DNA of 64,000 nt from Liolophura sinensis (lineage: Eukaryota > Mollusca > Polyplacophora > Chitonida > Chitonidae). The translations under genes and the position numbers were made by a program. The DNA lies in contig NC_088300.1 in assembly GCF_032854445.1 (NCBI RefSeq), positions 46,805,682-46,869,681 on the forward strand, written 5' to 3'. Position 1 is the first letter of the stretch, and each line of letters opens with the position of its first letter. The notes under the pieces were generated by a model that made no database searches, was not told the origin of the DNA, and saw only the letters and a list, made by a program, of their open reading frames with translations. This document shows, piece after piece, positions 29,701 to 44,000 of the stretch.

Positions 29701-32700
29701 GCTCTCCAAACGTGGTAATTGTCTTCATTGTACATAAATTACTATAGATTCCTGATGTAAGATCATGTTAAGCGATTTTTATTTCATCACAAAGGAATTT
29801 TGTTCACTCTTTGATCCCCTTTCTTTTGGTCATCTTATGCACAGTTATTAACATATATCTATATATATATTTTAGGTCTTGGGATCAAAAGTATCATTAT
29901 AAGGCATTTATGTGCTTCTGAAAGTGCATTTTTACCTACCAAACTTTTGACGAAGTGCAGTACAGCCTTAACTTTTAGTTATCTAACATGGCCAGCAGTT
30001 ATCTAATGCATAGATATTAAATCTGTTTATGTTTGCCTTTGGGTCTTTTGGTCATCAGAAGCAGACCAACAGCACATTAGTTTGGGAATTGTCGGGAGAC
30101 CAGGGGAACAAGTGGCTCAGTGGCCAGCTTCCATTCTACAGCTCTGTGGACTATACTCTGGTACTGGAGGCAGTCCACGGTGGAGGATTTAAGGGGGACA
30201 TAGGGCTGGATGATATATCACTGACAACTGGCCAGTGTCAAAGTAAGTCAGGCTTCTTGGCTTGTCCAGCCCCTCCCAGCTGACATCCTGGACACACTGT
30301 TACAGTTTGTTTGTATTTCAGTATATATGTAGTACTAAACTAAAAATAACTGGTCACGCATGCATCTTCACCTTTTATAGATCCACTACTAAGCTTTATG
30401 CTGTAATGAAAAAGCACACAAGCTGTAAATACAATGTATTTTAAGAACAGTGACAGGGTTCATCATATCATCAGTCTGCTGCCGATTTTTATCCATTTGG
30501 TATCATCCATGTATTGTCAGTGCTTGTCATTTTACTTACATGCATCCCTGCTTGCTTTTACATGTATGTGCTTCTCTATTCTAGTAACAGCCTGCTTTCT
30601 ACCTAGCTTGAAATGCTGGGAGAGTTGTATCTTCTGTGATGTGGTAGTGAATGAGAATGCAGTTAACCTGTGGTGGTTTTGTTGGTCAGCTGTCACGATG
30701 CCTTCTTGTGTAGAGACAGAGAAGTCTTTGTGACGACTGAACAAGAGGCCACTAATATCACATCCACGCTTTCTCAAACATACGATAACGCCCCCCGCAT
30801 GATGAGATGTAAGAGGTGGAACTCAGAGCCTGGTAGGATTTGTTTGCCTCTGACAAAATCTGAGTTGATATTGTTAAGGAAAAACAATATCAACAAAAGA
30901 GATTACAAACAAAAAAGAGTGTAATCTGCTTCTTTCAAAGTTTAATGTATAATGATAAAATGCATGAGGCTTCTGTTTGTAAAACAATAAAGTAATATTT
31001 CATTCTTATGAGGTACATGTATCTTCATGCTGCTTTTTATTGTGTGCTTTCCATACTCCATTGCTTCCCTTGCTTGTTTGCTTTTTTGGAGAAATAAACA
31101 TTTTGCTTTTGGGCAACAATCATGTCAATTGTTTTTTGTGTCAGTGTATACAATGTCTGTCTTTTATTTTAATCTATTAGCTCTGACCCATGAATCCTGA
31201 ATCCATTTCAACTTACATATAACCTGAAGACAATTTATGTTCAAAACATTAAGACTGTCCTTAGAAAGATTTAGTTTTAAGGCCTTTCTTAGACAGTGAC
31301 TTTACCACGAAATTAATTTTTTTTTTAGTATTTATTTTCATATTCTAGTTTCAAAATAATACCAGAAGTTAAGACCAAGACAGCTTTATGATCCTTTAAG
31401 GAGAAGAATAATCTCTCATGTTTGAATCCTTCATGCATTTTCTATGTATCTCCTAAGTACTTTGTGAGGTAAAGTTATATTCTCACGTCTTGCACCTATA
31501 AACCTGACGGGGTCTCCTCAGGCTAAATAGTTGAATGGCTTGTGCATGTACAGATACCAGAAGCAGTGGGGCCATATGTTCAAATTGTCTTTTGCTGGTT
31601 ACATTTGGCCTAACCTCAGGGGCAACTTGGTGATGTTTGATGGGGTCCTCAGGCTCTGCCTTGTTTCCTCCACCCATATTAATCTGTGACACACACAAGA
31701 GTGAAATATTCTTGAGTGCACTATGCTTTGTGTTACATGTGTAAGTTTTCCACATTTAATGAGCCTGAAAGGTTTCCTTCTGAACCAACATTGTACCTGA
31801 ACATTTCACATGCCTGGGCCTGTCCAGAGTTTTTGATTGTTCAGTGTTACACACCAACAAGCAGTCAGTCAAACCAAACACTTTACCGTTCAGAACTATT
31901 TATTCTCTTAATAGGCCTGTTGCCAAGGCCCCTAATGTGGAGTTGTCGTCACTGTGCAGTTGTCCCCCTTGTTAAGTTGTCTCCCTGTAGAGTTGAGAAA
32001 GCTTGTCTTTCCAATTTTTTATGCATGAACTGTGAAGAGGACTCAGATTCTCCTCCACTTATAAACTCCACTCATAGACTAACTCTGTGTCAGTTAGGTA
32101 CATGTATATTCATTATATTCAACACTGCGCAAACAAAGTAAAATATTCAAGCTTCTGTGAACCTCAATGTAATTTGTGCAAGAACACCTTAAGCTATCAG
32201 ACCTCTAAAAAGTCACCTTGGGGCAACATGACAGTACCAGTTACTTTGACAACCTTTAATAAATAAGCTGAGTGTTATTTTGTGGTGGAACACCGGGCAT
32301 AAAGAAGTCTACCTTATTAAAATATCATTGCTGTGGAGAAATAGTGGAAGAAAATCTAATTATTGAATTTGTGGTACAGAGTGTAGAACAGAAAACTTCA
32401 AACCTTCAACTGAGTGAACCATGAAAGTTTATACTGTGTGAAGGTATTGACACGAGAACCATGTGCCCTTGCACACAAAAGTGTTGATAAATTGAGGCTT
32501 ATTGCTGAGTTTGTTTATAGGAATTTATCCTCAGTTGGTATTAAGTGTTATAACTGACACACATGCCATGGACAATTCATTATTTTGTTCCTTTAATGCT
32601 GACAAAATTATATACACTCCCAGGGTACTGCGCGTACAATGGATATTATGCAGAAACTAACGCACACAGACGTAAACCATAGACATTTATTGTTTGGAGA

Positions 32701-35019
32701 GCCGAGCTGTCTCAGATGGTTTGAAGAACTTTTTCAGTTTGACCGTTAGGCCTTTGACCTGGCAATAAGCTGACATTGTTTAAATCAGCTCTCACTGATT
32801 GAGCTCGGTTTTAAGTTAAGAGGTTTGTCAGACACCTGGTGAAAGGAGGTGGGCATTCCAGTTTCCTCCACCCGCAAACCGGCCACTAGTAAAGGACTAA
32901 ATATATTAGACATGTAGCATGGGTAATTTGTTGTTCCGTGATCCCAGCAGAAATACACTGACAGAAATACATAGAGAAGTACATGTATGGGTTGGACAGT
33001 TAGAGAAGAGTCAGACTGAGGCAGAGTATGCTGCTGTCCTAATTTATTACAGTGTATTGTTCAGCAGACTTGACAGTTATATAAAAGCCAGATGAAAAAT
33101 ACATTCATTATTATAGTGTGTAGTTCGACTGAGCAGTTAATGATACAGAAGCTATAAGTGAACATGCACAACGTATTGTTTCAAATAATTCTGAAGAAGT
33201 CATCTCCACAGTATTACTGCCTAAATGCATTTCTTTGATGCTGAAACTGGCTATTCCTCAAACAGATCATAAAATAACTATATATGTAAAATTTTTGGTG
33301 AAATACAGCTAAATGTACAATGTACATGTAATTATATTGGGACAGAACCTACATGATTATACAAAAGTTGAGAATATTTTCCACCTTGTTGTTCTATGTG
33401 GTCAGGAACATGTACAATGTGAATAGGAAGATTTATAGAATCATTATAGATTCTGTATGCAAAAGTTGGTGGTGGAATAAGGGCCTTTTGAGGGTAAATT
33501 TTAATGGATAAAATAGCGAAGAGGAAAAGAGCCAGGGAAGATATCCGAGCAAACATCTAAAGGGGAAGGTGTCATGGCAAGCATCTGTTAGGGAGTTTTC
33601 AGGGAAAACATCTGATAGTGAGGGTGTCCTGAAAAACAACTGTTAGGGAAGGTATGAGGGAAAACATCTGATAGGGAAAATATCAGCAGAAAGCAGAGAA
33701 GATGTTAGGGAAAACATCTGGTACATGTATCAGCTAGAATGTCTGTTTGGGAAAGTGTCAGTTAAAACTTCTGATAGGAAAAATATCAGTGTAAAGCATC
33801 TTTAGGGGAAGGTGCTGGGGGGGGGGAACATCTGATAGAGAAAGTATCAGAGGAAAACATCTGTTAGGGATGGTGTCTGGGAAAACACCATGATGGAAAG
33901 GGTGTTGAGAGAAACATCTGATAGAGAAGGTGACGGGGTTGGGTGAAATGTCTTATGGAGAAAGTGTTGGTGAAAACATCACACAGAGGTATCTTGGAAA
34001 ACATTTGGAAGTTGTCTGAGAAAAAGAGAAAGTACCAAGGAAAATATCTCGTAGGGAGGGTGTCTGTGAAAACATCTGATAGGGAAGGCAACTTGGAAAA
34101 CCTCAGATAGTGAAAATGTCTGGGAAAACATCTGTTAGGAAAGGTGTCTTGAAGGACATCTGTTAGGGAAGATGTCTGGGAATGCATCTATTAGAGAAGG
34201 TATCGGCAGAAAACATCTGGTGGAGAAGTGGTCCAGGAAAACATTTGTTGGTTAGGGTGTCAGGAAAAGTATATCTGTTGGTCAAGGCAAGATCTGGTGG
34301 AGAAGGTGTCCAGGAAAACATTTGTTGGGAATGGCATCAGGAAATGATGGGTTTCATACATGTAGGTTTCGTGTAAAAATGATAAAAAAAATGGAACATC
34401 TGACAGAGAAAGTGTCAGTAAAAATGTCTGATCATGTGAGCTGTTTTAATACATTCATTAGTGTGTCTCATTACACTTTTATGTATGAAGGTATTCACTA
34501 TTTATCCTTATATGTTCATGTGGTTATGAAAACATGATTTAATGTCATCCAAATATTAACACATCAGAGATACATCAGTACTGTGTTCTGTGGGACAGTT
34601 TGACTTTACTATTCACCTCTGTCTGTTTCTCTGTATCAACAGTCACCCCACCTGAGGCTGAGCCAGGTGTAGGACCAGCCCTGACAACACCTACCACAGC
34701 CGCCCCGAGTACTGCACCGACATCATGTAAGGTGGATTAGTATGAAAGTTTGTCCATAGAAAATAAGTTGTGCATTAGTTTAAAAGATTCTGTTTTTGAT
34801 TTGTTTAACCATATGCTGAAATCTGCCAGACATCGCTATTATTATATATGAATAACAACAATAAAAAATTCTTTTCATAGTCAAAAACAGACACAAACAA
34901 AACTGTTTAGGGTAGGATGAAAACTCAGATATTTTACATACTGATATCCTTGTATGTAAAAACGACAGCAGGACAGAGTGAAAAAATCTTATATTTATTG
35001 CTATCTTTGTATTTTTCAA

Positions 35020-35065
<46 letters not shown>

Positions 35066-38000
35066 GTACAAATGGTAACCATTGTTTCTACTGCAGCTCC
35101 GTCTCAATACGACTGTGACTTTGAGCAGGATCTGTGTAGCTGGCACCAGGTTACCGATGACCAGTTTGATTGGATACGTCAAAATGCTGACACAGAAACA
35201 CCTGGGACTGGACCCTCCTTTGACCACACCCAAGGAACTGGTCAGTGGAGATAAGGAAATCTTGTTATATCTCTTGCTTTTATGCATACCCAGTAAAAAA
35301 AAAATACATGTAAAAGCATTATGAAATTGAAAAAAAGTGTTTGCGCATCAAATGCTTTGTTTTTGAATGAACTTATGAAATATGTACAGTAACAACATTT
35401 GGCACAGCTTCCAGTACACAGGGTACTGAATTTTCACAAAATGACACAGGTTTTCCCTAGGTTATAGCCCTTATTTTGTATTAAAATTAATTTGATGGCC
35501 TTCAAATATTACATCTAAACCTAAGGTAAAGCTGGAGCCTGTGAAATTGATCCAGAGTTGGATGTCTGGTAACTTTTATTGCACATGTAGCACAATGGAT
35601 ATGAATGTTTACAAACTGTTCGTCAGTCATGTTTGAATTATCCATATTATATAGCTAATAACACGAATGACGGATGTGTTTGACCTGTCTTTTCAGATGA
35701 GGGTTACTATGTATACATTGATGCCTCTTTTCCGAGGAAGCTGAACGATACAGCCCGCCTCATCAGTGCTGTGATCAACCCTCCTGCTGAGAAATGTCTG
35801 AGTTTCTGGTACCACATGTTTGGGACTCACGTCAACACCCTGAACCTCTACCTGAAGATGCACGGGAACCTTGGCACACCTGTGTGGATGAAGTCGGGAA
35901 CACAAAGTAACATGTGGTTACCTGCGTCTGTTAATCTGGCAGTGTCCAGCTCTGCCCAGCTGGTGTTTGAGGCAGTGAGGGGCACGGACTATCGGGGTGA
36001 CATAGGACTGGACGACATCAGGCTGACCGATGGGAAATGTCCACCTGAGCTGGCAGCAGCCTGCACTTTTGAGGACCTCTGTGGATATACTCAGGATGGA
36101 ACTGATGTGTTTGATTGGACGCAAGCTTCAGGGAGGACCTCCTCCAACAAAACAGGCCCAGCCAATGATCACACCTATGGCACATCTTCAGGTATTTGTT
36201 CATCCGTCCTCAGCTGTCCTGTGGTTGGGCTCCAACTACCGCCAGTTGAACCAAATATTAAATCCTCAGCAAGTTCCTCATTAAGCAAATGCTGATTTTT
36301 CTTCATTTAATCAGTGCATTGACCTCATTTATCATACCAAGTAATTAATTTATTTATTTTATTTATTTGATTGGTGTTTTACGATTTACTCAAGAATATT
36401 TCACTTATACGATGACGGGCCAGCATCATGGTGGGAGGAAAGCGCAGAGCCCGGGGGAAACCCAGGACCATCCGCAGGCTGCTGCCAGACCTTCCCACGT
36501 ACAGCCGGAGAGGAAGCCAGCATAACCTGGACTTGCCAAGTAATTGCTGTAAATGTGGTATAAATTGTGGTAAAAATTGGCTGATTAGTTCAGCTATTAC
36601 ATTTTCATTTGTGAGGCCATCCTTAGAAAGTCTTTCTTGGACATAACCTAATCGTGACATAAGAAAAGGGGAAGGCTGGTTTTAATGAAATAACTATTGA
36701 GAAAAAATTCAAATAAAAAATTTCTGTCTAAAACCTAATAATAAGTAAAAATGACCTTTTTTGGAGGGCCTGTTGGAATACACCCAAATGAGCGTATTTG
36801 TTTATAATCCAGGTAAATACATGTACATTGAGGCCTCCAAACCCCGTAAGCCAGGAGATAAAGCACGCCTGCTGAGCCCCGTGAACCAGGCCACTAATGG
36901 AGCATGTCTACAGTTCTGGTACCACATGTATGGCTCCAGCATTGGTCAGCTTATCGTGTACATCAAGTCACAGGACAGCCTGGGTGTACCTGCCTGGAAA
37001 CTCTCTGGTAACCAAGGTAACAGATGGCAGCTGGCCCAGGTGACTGTCACGAGTCCATCTACCTGGCAGGTGAGTGTCTCCAAGAAGAACATCAGTTTAT
37101 GTAAATTTACATTGCACATTATTTCTAAGGTGTGATGTTAAGATGGTGGAAAACCATTACTTTCAGATAGGATAGACAGTTTATGGAAAACTACAGTTTG
37201 GTTATTCTTATTCAAACATATCATCCTCAGCCACGGAATGGTATAATTTGTAAGAGTATTGTCATTGTTGACCGGTATGAGGCCATGTTAGTCTGGTTTA
37301 AAGAGATTTGAAATTTTTAAATTATCAATTCTGAGGTTGTAGAAAGTACTTCTTGTTTCAGTGTCTGTATACTGTGAGTGGTTGAGGCATCATGTCTGAT
37401 GTATCCATTACATCACTGGCATGGCAATGAAGCAGCAGTAAAATTATAATGACATTGATACTGTTCTGTTACAAAATGAAAATGTGAGGTATGTCCACAG
37501 CAACTGCTACAGAGCAAACATCGTTGTTGTCTTCAAGCCATATTGAAGAAGTCTTGAGATCCAGGATCAAACCTGGGTTGGGTCATACTAAAGACATTAA
37601 AAATCGTACTTGTTGCTGCTTCACTTGGCGCTCGGCACTAAGAGGTTAAGGCAAGGAAACTGACTGGTTGGCCCAGTGTCATTATAATGTGACTGGGTGG
37701 GGTGTCAAGTCTGGTGTCTTCGGCATAATACTGCATTGGCAGCATGGACTGGCCATGGCACAAGAAGGTACAGTATATGTACAAACACCTAATGACTACT
37801 TGCCATCATGTTACAGAAAAATTGTTAAGTATGACGTTAAACCCAAAGCATTCATTCAAGCCACATATATGTATGTAATGAGATACTTGCACACAGATAC
37901 CAGTACATGTACTTCATCCCTGAATTCTGCCATATCTGGCTGTTTCCAGGCTGCGTTTGAAGGCACCACAGTAAAAGGTATAAAAGGAGACATTGCTATT

Positions 38001-41000
38001 GATGATGTGAAGCTTGTTACTGGAGCGTGCCAGGCACCAGGAGACTGTAATTTTGAACAAGGGATGTGTACCTGGACACAGTACAGTAAACTGTACAAGG
38101 GAGATGATTTTGATTGGCTGCGAGCTAAAGGCAGCACCCCGAGTACGTACACAGGACCTGTGTATGATCACACCAGAGGGGACTCGGATGGTAAGCGAGG
38201 ACATCTAGACCTAGAGGACATCAAGTGTACATTTATCTGTAACATGGTGTTAGGTTCTTCATGCAGTGTTTTTTTTCTGATAAATAACTTTTTAGAGGCC
38301 ATTTGCAAAGTGGACAAATCAATTAGAATTAAGCAAATTATGTCACTTGAAAAATGCTAATTTTTAGGCGAAATCCAGTATACATGTATGTGATTAAATC
38401 AAAGTGTTATTAGTGATTTTACTGAAAATATTCAAATTGTTTGAGTGTCCTTTAGTTTTTATATTTATATATGGGTGACTCACAACCACGAAGCATTCAA
38501 CATGTGGGTAGAATTCCAGCTTTGGACAGGGAGTTTGTAGGTTTTGGTAGATTTCATATTTATATAAGTGACATTATCTGTGTGTAATTCCTCCTCAGGA
38601 TACTACATGTTCATTGAGGCATCTGTACCCCGTGTCCATGGTGATGCTGCCAGACTCATCAGCTCTGCATTCTCCCCTACCAAGACGACTCGCTGCTTTC
38701 ACTTCTGGTACAACATGGATGGCGTAGGAATTGGTGAGAGTCTAGTTATAGGGTGGTTATTGAGATGTGCTTGTAGCGATGCTAAGCTGGCCCAAAGAAA
38801 CCATGCAGTATCTGTGTTCATGTCACCATGCCCACACTGTAGCGACAAGGCTCAGCAGGCTTGGGGCACTTCCGGGGTGTTCACCGAGTTCCTAGCAAGA
38901 TAAACGATGACTTAATTTTTGTAAAAATCCAACCTGTGATGGAAAATACGCATAATATAGAGAGGTAACTAACAGATTTGAAAATGAAATTTTTAACAGA
39001 AATTCTGCGCATAGTTTTCTTCATTTGGCATAGAAACATAATCTTTGTTTTATAGTTCCTTTTCATGTATCCTTTAAGAAGTATAAAGTATGCTTCATGA
39101 ACGAATATTTGTTTTTTTTTTGTTTTTTTTTTTACAATATCTTTCTTCATTCTCTTTAAAACCATAAATCAGCAGCCATGCTGTTCGATTGTAATGCTTT
39201 GAAAGTAAAACGTCGGTGCAGATTACCGTATTCCCATGTTTAAACCGGTGCACTCTTTCCTCCTACATTTCTAAACCATAGAAGTGAAGGGTTAGATGAA
39301 TTGTCCGACATACCACTGAGCTGTGCATAAGTTCAATCAAGCCAGTCTGCCATGTCCGCTTTCAGGGTGAAACAACCAGAACAACATGTATGGCTTAGAG
39401 CAGCCCACTGCCAAATTTTGATGAATGAAATTATAGCCTGCAGTTTCTGATCATTTTATGATTTGATAGCCTATTCTCATGTCGGTTTATGTAGTATACA
39501 TGTATATTTGTTTGGTTAAGTGCCTCATGATGAAGTTTGTTTTGCAGGATCTTTAAGTGTTTTCTTGAGGGAGGAAGTCAGCAATAATACCAGAGTGTTG
39601 TGGAAGCTGTCTGGAAACCAGGGCACGGGTTGGTTTAATGCTCAAGTGTCCTTCAGCAGTAGTACCAAATACAGGGTAAGAAATACACAAACACTGCATT
39701 TTGTCAAGTTCAGCTACAGACTGAACCTTTGAACACTAGTCCTGGGCCAACAGCGAAAGGGGTTCAAAACCCACTTCAGTTATATATTAAGATGTTTTGT
39801 CACGTATAAAATATGCGAGGGATCTCCAAAACTCTTCATCCATATTAAACCTAAAGCTGTCAAAATTAGGGAAATAGGTTTGAGTGCAGGCTAAAACATA
39901 ATATAAATATCAGTATAATTTCAGGAATATATTAATGAATTGATATATGATTTCTTTAATGCCTGTTCAATTTCTGATTATAAAATGCCTTGTACCTTTT
40001 TTTTTTTTAAGCTGTACTTTGAGGGAGTGCGTGGTATCAGTAATTTTGGTGACATTGCAATAGATGATCTGATGTTCTCTGACTCCGCTTGTGGTTGTAA
40101 GTACATGTACATTTGCAGGTATAAGTCCAAGATGTGTGTTTTTACAGTGTGGTGTAAATCGGTCAGCCATGTAAATAAATAATTTAGCATAGTTCATAGA
40201 CTTCTGGGTATTAAAGCTGCTTATACCATGTGTAAGTTTCCATAACCCAAACTGTTGATAGTTTAGATGCTCTCAAAGTTACTTGTACATGTATGTTTTG
40301 TGAGCGTTGTGTTTAATAGCTGATAAAGAATAAAGCATTTCTTCAGGATATTTGTTCCACATGTAAACCCAACTTGATCTATACTCTGTAGGTGTATAGA
40401 TACACAGAGATATGATGTATTTGTTATAGATGTACCACCTTCTGCCAACCCATCCCAACAGACAACAACAACAGGCCCATCCACTGTCACACCCACACCA
40501 TTTGGTAACTTTTACTTTTTTGGGGGGAATCTATACATAATCAGTATGACAACCAAATTTTATTTGTTTGAAATTGATGCTTACATTTGTTGAATAGTCC
40601 TTGGTTTACGTGCTGGTTGAGGCTGTGTATATGGGAGCTTTCTTTTACTTATAACAATCAGAAATGATCCTTCAGAATTATCTATTGATGTAACATAGTT
40701 GTAGGTCAATGCTATGTAGTTTGAAACTTTGCATGACTTTTGTTTTTGTCAGCCATTTCTTGTTACCTGCATTCGTAATTTGTTAGTGAACTGAAATATT
40801 CTTCAGTATGACTAAAACAGATCAACACATAACAAGATTTCACTCCTTCGAGGCGTACTGTAGCATTTGGATGGCTAGGTTTTTTCCTTGAAATCACTTC
40901 ATCAACGTGTATTTTGAATGGCAATCTTCAATTCTGTGTCCAGTGTCACAAGGAATTAATGACTGTGACTTTGAGAAGGACCTCTGCGGTTGGAGTCAAG

Positions 41001-44000
41001 CTAAGGGAGACAACTTCGACTGGGCCCGTGCTCAGAGTCCACAGGGCACTGTACAAACTGGTCCGACATTTGACCACACCACAGCTAAAAGTGAGAACTT
41101 ATCTTTCACACTTCATTTACACATCAGTGCTCTTCCTTGTAACCTAGTACACGTAGTTTAGTTTGTAGATATTATAAAGTATTGTACTCAATGTCAGATG
41201 CAGGCAGGTATCTGTCTATTAAAACCGTGAAACTTATCATTGTGACAGTTTATCATGTGTGGATAGCTGAGGATTAGCTAGTGATATTGAGGCATTGCAG
41301 TAATTTAGAATTTTATAAATTCTTCTGTGGAAAGTTTATGGCTTAAGTGAAAGGCATTTATTCTTGAACGTTGGCAGTCTGTCAGTATTCTTGGTGTTGA
41401 TTGGATCATAGTTTTCAAGTTTCTCGTGTATGATTGGATTACGTTCTAGGAGACGGTTGGTATGTGTACATCCCTGAGTCTGTCCCTAAGCAAACTAACT
41501 CTACCGGTCAGCTCGTGTCCAGCTTGCTCAATGAAGCTCAGGCCTACTGTCTCCAGTTCTACTATCACATGTATGGCTTTAACATCAACAGACTCAATAT
41601 CAGGATCAAGGTGGGTGAAATAAAAACTGAAAATACTTCAAGTGCACTTCTTGACAGAAACTTACTTATTTATGGTGTTTCTTTGATAACATTCAATTTT
41701 TGGTGATATTATTAAAAGACGGTGTTAACTAATACAGTGGTATATTTGAAAAGGAAAGCATGTGCAGTAATTGATTATTATTTGATGTTTAGCCATTTTA
41801 TGTATATTATCATCATTTCAGATTCACTAATGATTCACTGTGATTTGACTGAAACATAGATACATGTACACATAGGCTTTATGATTGTGTCAGACTGTCA
41901 GTATATTCTGCGACGGAGTGGTGTGTCATTTTGTAAGTCTGGCACGTACAGTTCATGAATTAGTGAGGCAGCATAGTAAATATGATAACACTGGAGCCAT
42001 CATCAACCAATTTGATTTCAAACCTGAAACAACCAACTTATTATCACAGTACATCCAGATCTTTTATTTAATTGCGCAAATGAAACTTTTCTTGTTTATC
42101 TCATTGTTTTTCAGACGGGTGACACACTGTCCACTCCACTGTACAGTAAATCTGGAACCCAATCTAACGACTGGCAGATGGGCAGCATCCAGCTGGCCAG
42201 TCAGAGCAGCAAATACCAGGTTGTGTTTGAGGCTGTCGAAGGTCCGGACTATCAGGGAGACATTAGCCTGGATGATATCAAGGTCATCCCAGGCAATTGC
42301 CCTGATATCTGTAAGAAAACAATGAAATTTGCCCTTCTCAGTCCTCTCGATTGAATTGCAAAAAACTTTTTCTCTTCAAGCAGTTTTTATGGCATATATT
42401 GAGGAAATTTAACTGTCTGGTATATTTTAATGTTTCTAATGTATTCTAATATTTTTAATGTTTAAGGCTGCTGATGTTCTTTATTTTTAAGATTGGTGAT
42501 GTCAGAATATGGTCTCCATTTTTCAGTTGAAGCTATTATTTAGTTTAGCAGCCTCTCTACTCAAGATAACAGTCCTGTCTTGCCTTGCTTCAACAACACT
42601 GAAACATGAATTTTGTTCATGAAATTCAGGCTTAATCAGGAAGGATGTGTATTGGTTTGTACATGTGGTTAGGGTATTTACACTATAAGAGATCTGACCA
42701 GTGTGTTTATTTGAATGAAACAGTTTAATGTATTTCCTGCAGCATCTGTGCAGTGCACATTTGAGCTGAGTGACCTGTGTGGCTGGGAACAGTTGTCTGA
42801 TGACAACTTTGACTGGAAGCTGAAGAGTGGAAAAACTTTAACTGAGGAGACTGGACCTGAGAGTGACCACACTGATGGAACAGCTAACGGTAGGCTTACA
42901 CACTGATATGTTGGCTGACACTAAGCTAGCACACTGTCATAACAGTTAACCGTAAGCTTACACACTGATGTAAGGTTGTACACTGTCATAACAGCTAATG
43001 GTAAGCTTGCACACTGATGTACTGGCTGACAGTAAGATTGCGCACTGTCATAACAACTAATGGTAAGCTTACACACTGATGTACTGGCTGACACTAAACT
43101 TGCACACTGTCATAACTGCTAATGGTAAACTTACACACTGATGTACTGGCTAACATTAAGCTGGCACACTGTCATGACTGCTAATGGTAAACTTACACAC
43201 TGATGTACTGGCTAACATTAAGTTTGCACACTGTCATAACTGCTAATGGTAAACTTACACACTGATGTACTGGCTAACATTAAGTTTGCACACTGTCATA
43301 ACTGCTAATGGTAAACTTACACACTGATGTACTGGCTAACATTAAGCTTGCACACTGTCTTAATAGCTAATGGTAAGCTTACATACTGCTTGAACAAGCA
43401 ACAGTAAGCTTAAAGTTTGATTTTGCACCTCAACTGCACATTTGTTCATCTTGGCACCAGGTCACTATCTGTATATAGAGACAAGTTCACCCAGGACTAA
43501 AGGTGATCTTGCCCGCCTGGGATCTCCCTTGGTGGCACAAGTCAGCCCACAGTGTCTGAGTTTCTACTACAGCATGTACGGTGACCAGGTGGGAAGCCTC
43601 AATGTCTACCTCAAGGTGAACGGTGTGCAGTCTGTGAATCCACTATGGACACGCTCAGGCAATCAGGGAGCGGGGTGGATCAAGGGACAGACAACCATAC
43701 AGGCTGCAGCTCCCTACCAGGTAAAACACAAAAGACCTATATTTTACAAATTATACACATAATGCAAAATCCATTTTTAGTTTACTGCTGCATGTATATT
43801 GCACAGTAAATTCATCTAACTTCCAGACAGGGGATTTGTACATTCTTATTTTTGTGTGTTTGGTACCTGGAGTACCAGTGGTAACAGACATTTTCTAATT
43901 TTTTCAAATTAACATGCATGCAGTACAAACGAGAGGAAAGGTTCTCAATAGCATGCCAGAAGCTGGCTGCTTGCTCACTAGCCATGCATGTGGAAGGCTT

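Noticed and set aside
31716-32141. 141-codon plus-strand open frame in the longest intron
   Set aside because: Starts in a SINE tail, has no known motif, and no phase-compatible splice sites were found around a likely coding part.
33864-34187. 107-codon minus-strand frame rich in Phe, Ser and Pro
   Set aside because: It lies wholly in the GA-rich minisatellite and reflects its repeated pyrimidine strand.
34934-35287. Minus-strand frame with an Ile-Tyr run
   Set aside because: Product of the TA dinucleotide repeat, antisense to domain 16 exon A.
37668-37949. Long 5' extension of domain 17 exon C suggested by an open frame
   Set aside because: The upstream part is a family 3 repeat; the acceptor TGTTTCCAG at 37949 gives the correct phase and the expected exon C start.
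41885-42114. Upstream extension of the domain 19 third exon in another frame
   Set aside because: It is out of frame with the MAM sequence; acceptor TTTTTCAG at 42114 fits the phase-0 donor at 41610.
42881-43413. CRISPR-like array
   Set aside because: The 62-bp units are contiguous with no unique spacers, and the context is an intron of an animal gene.
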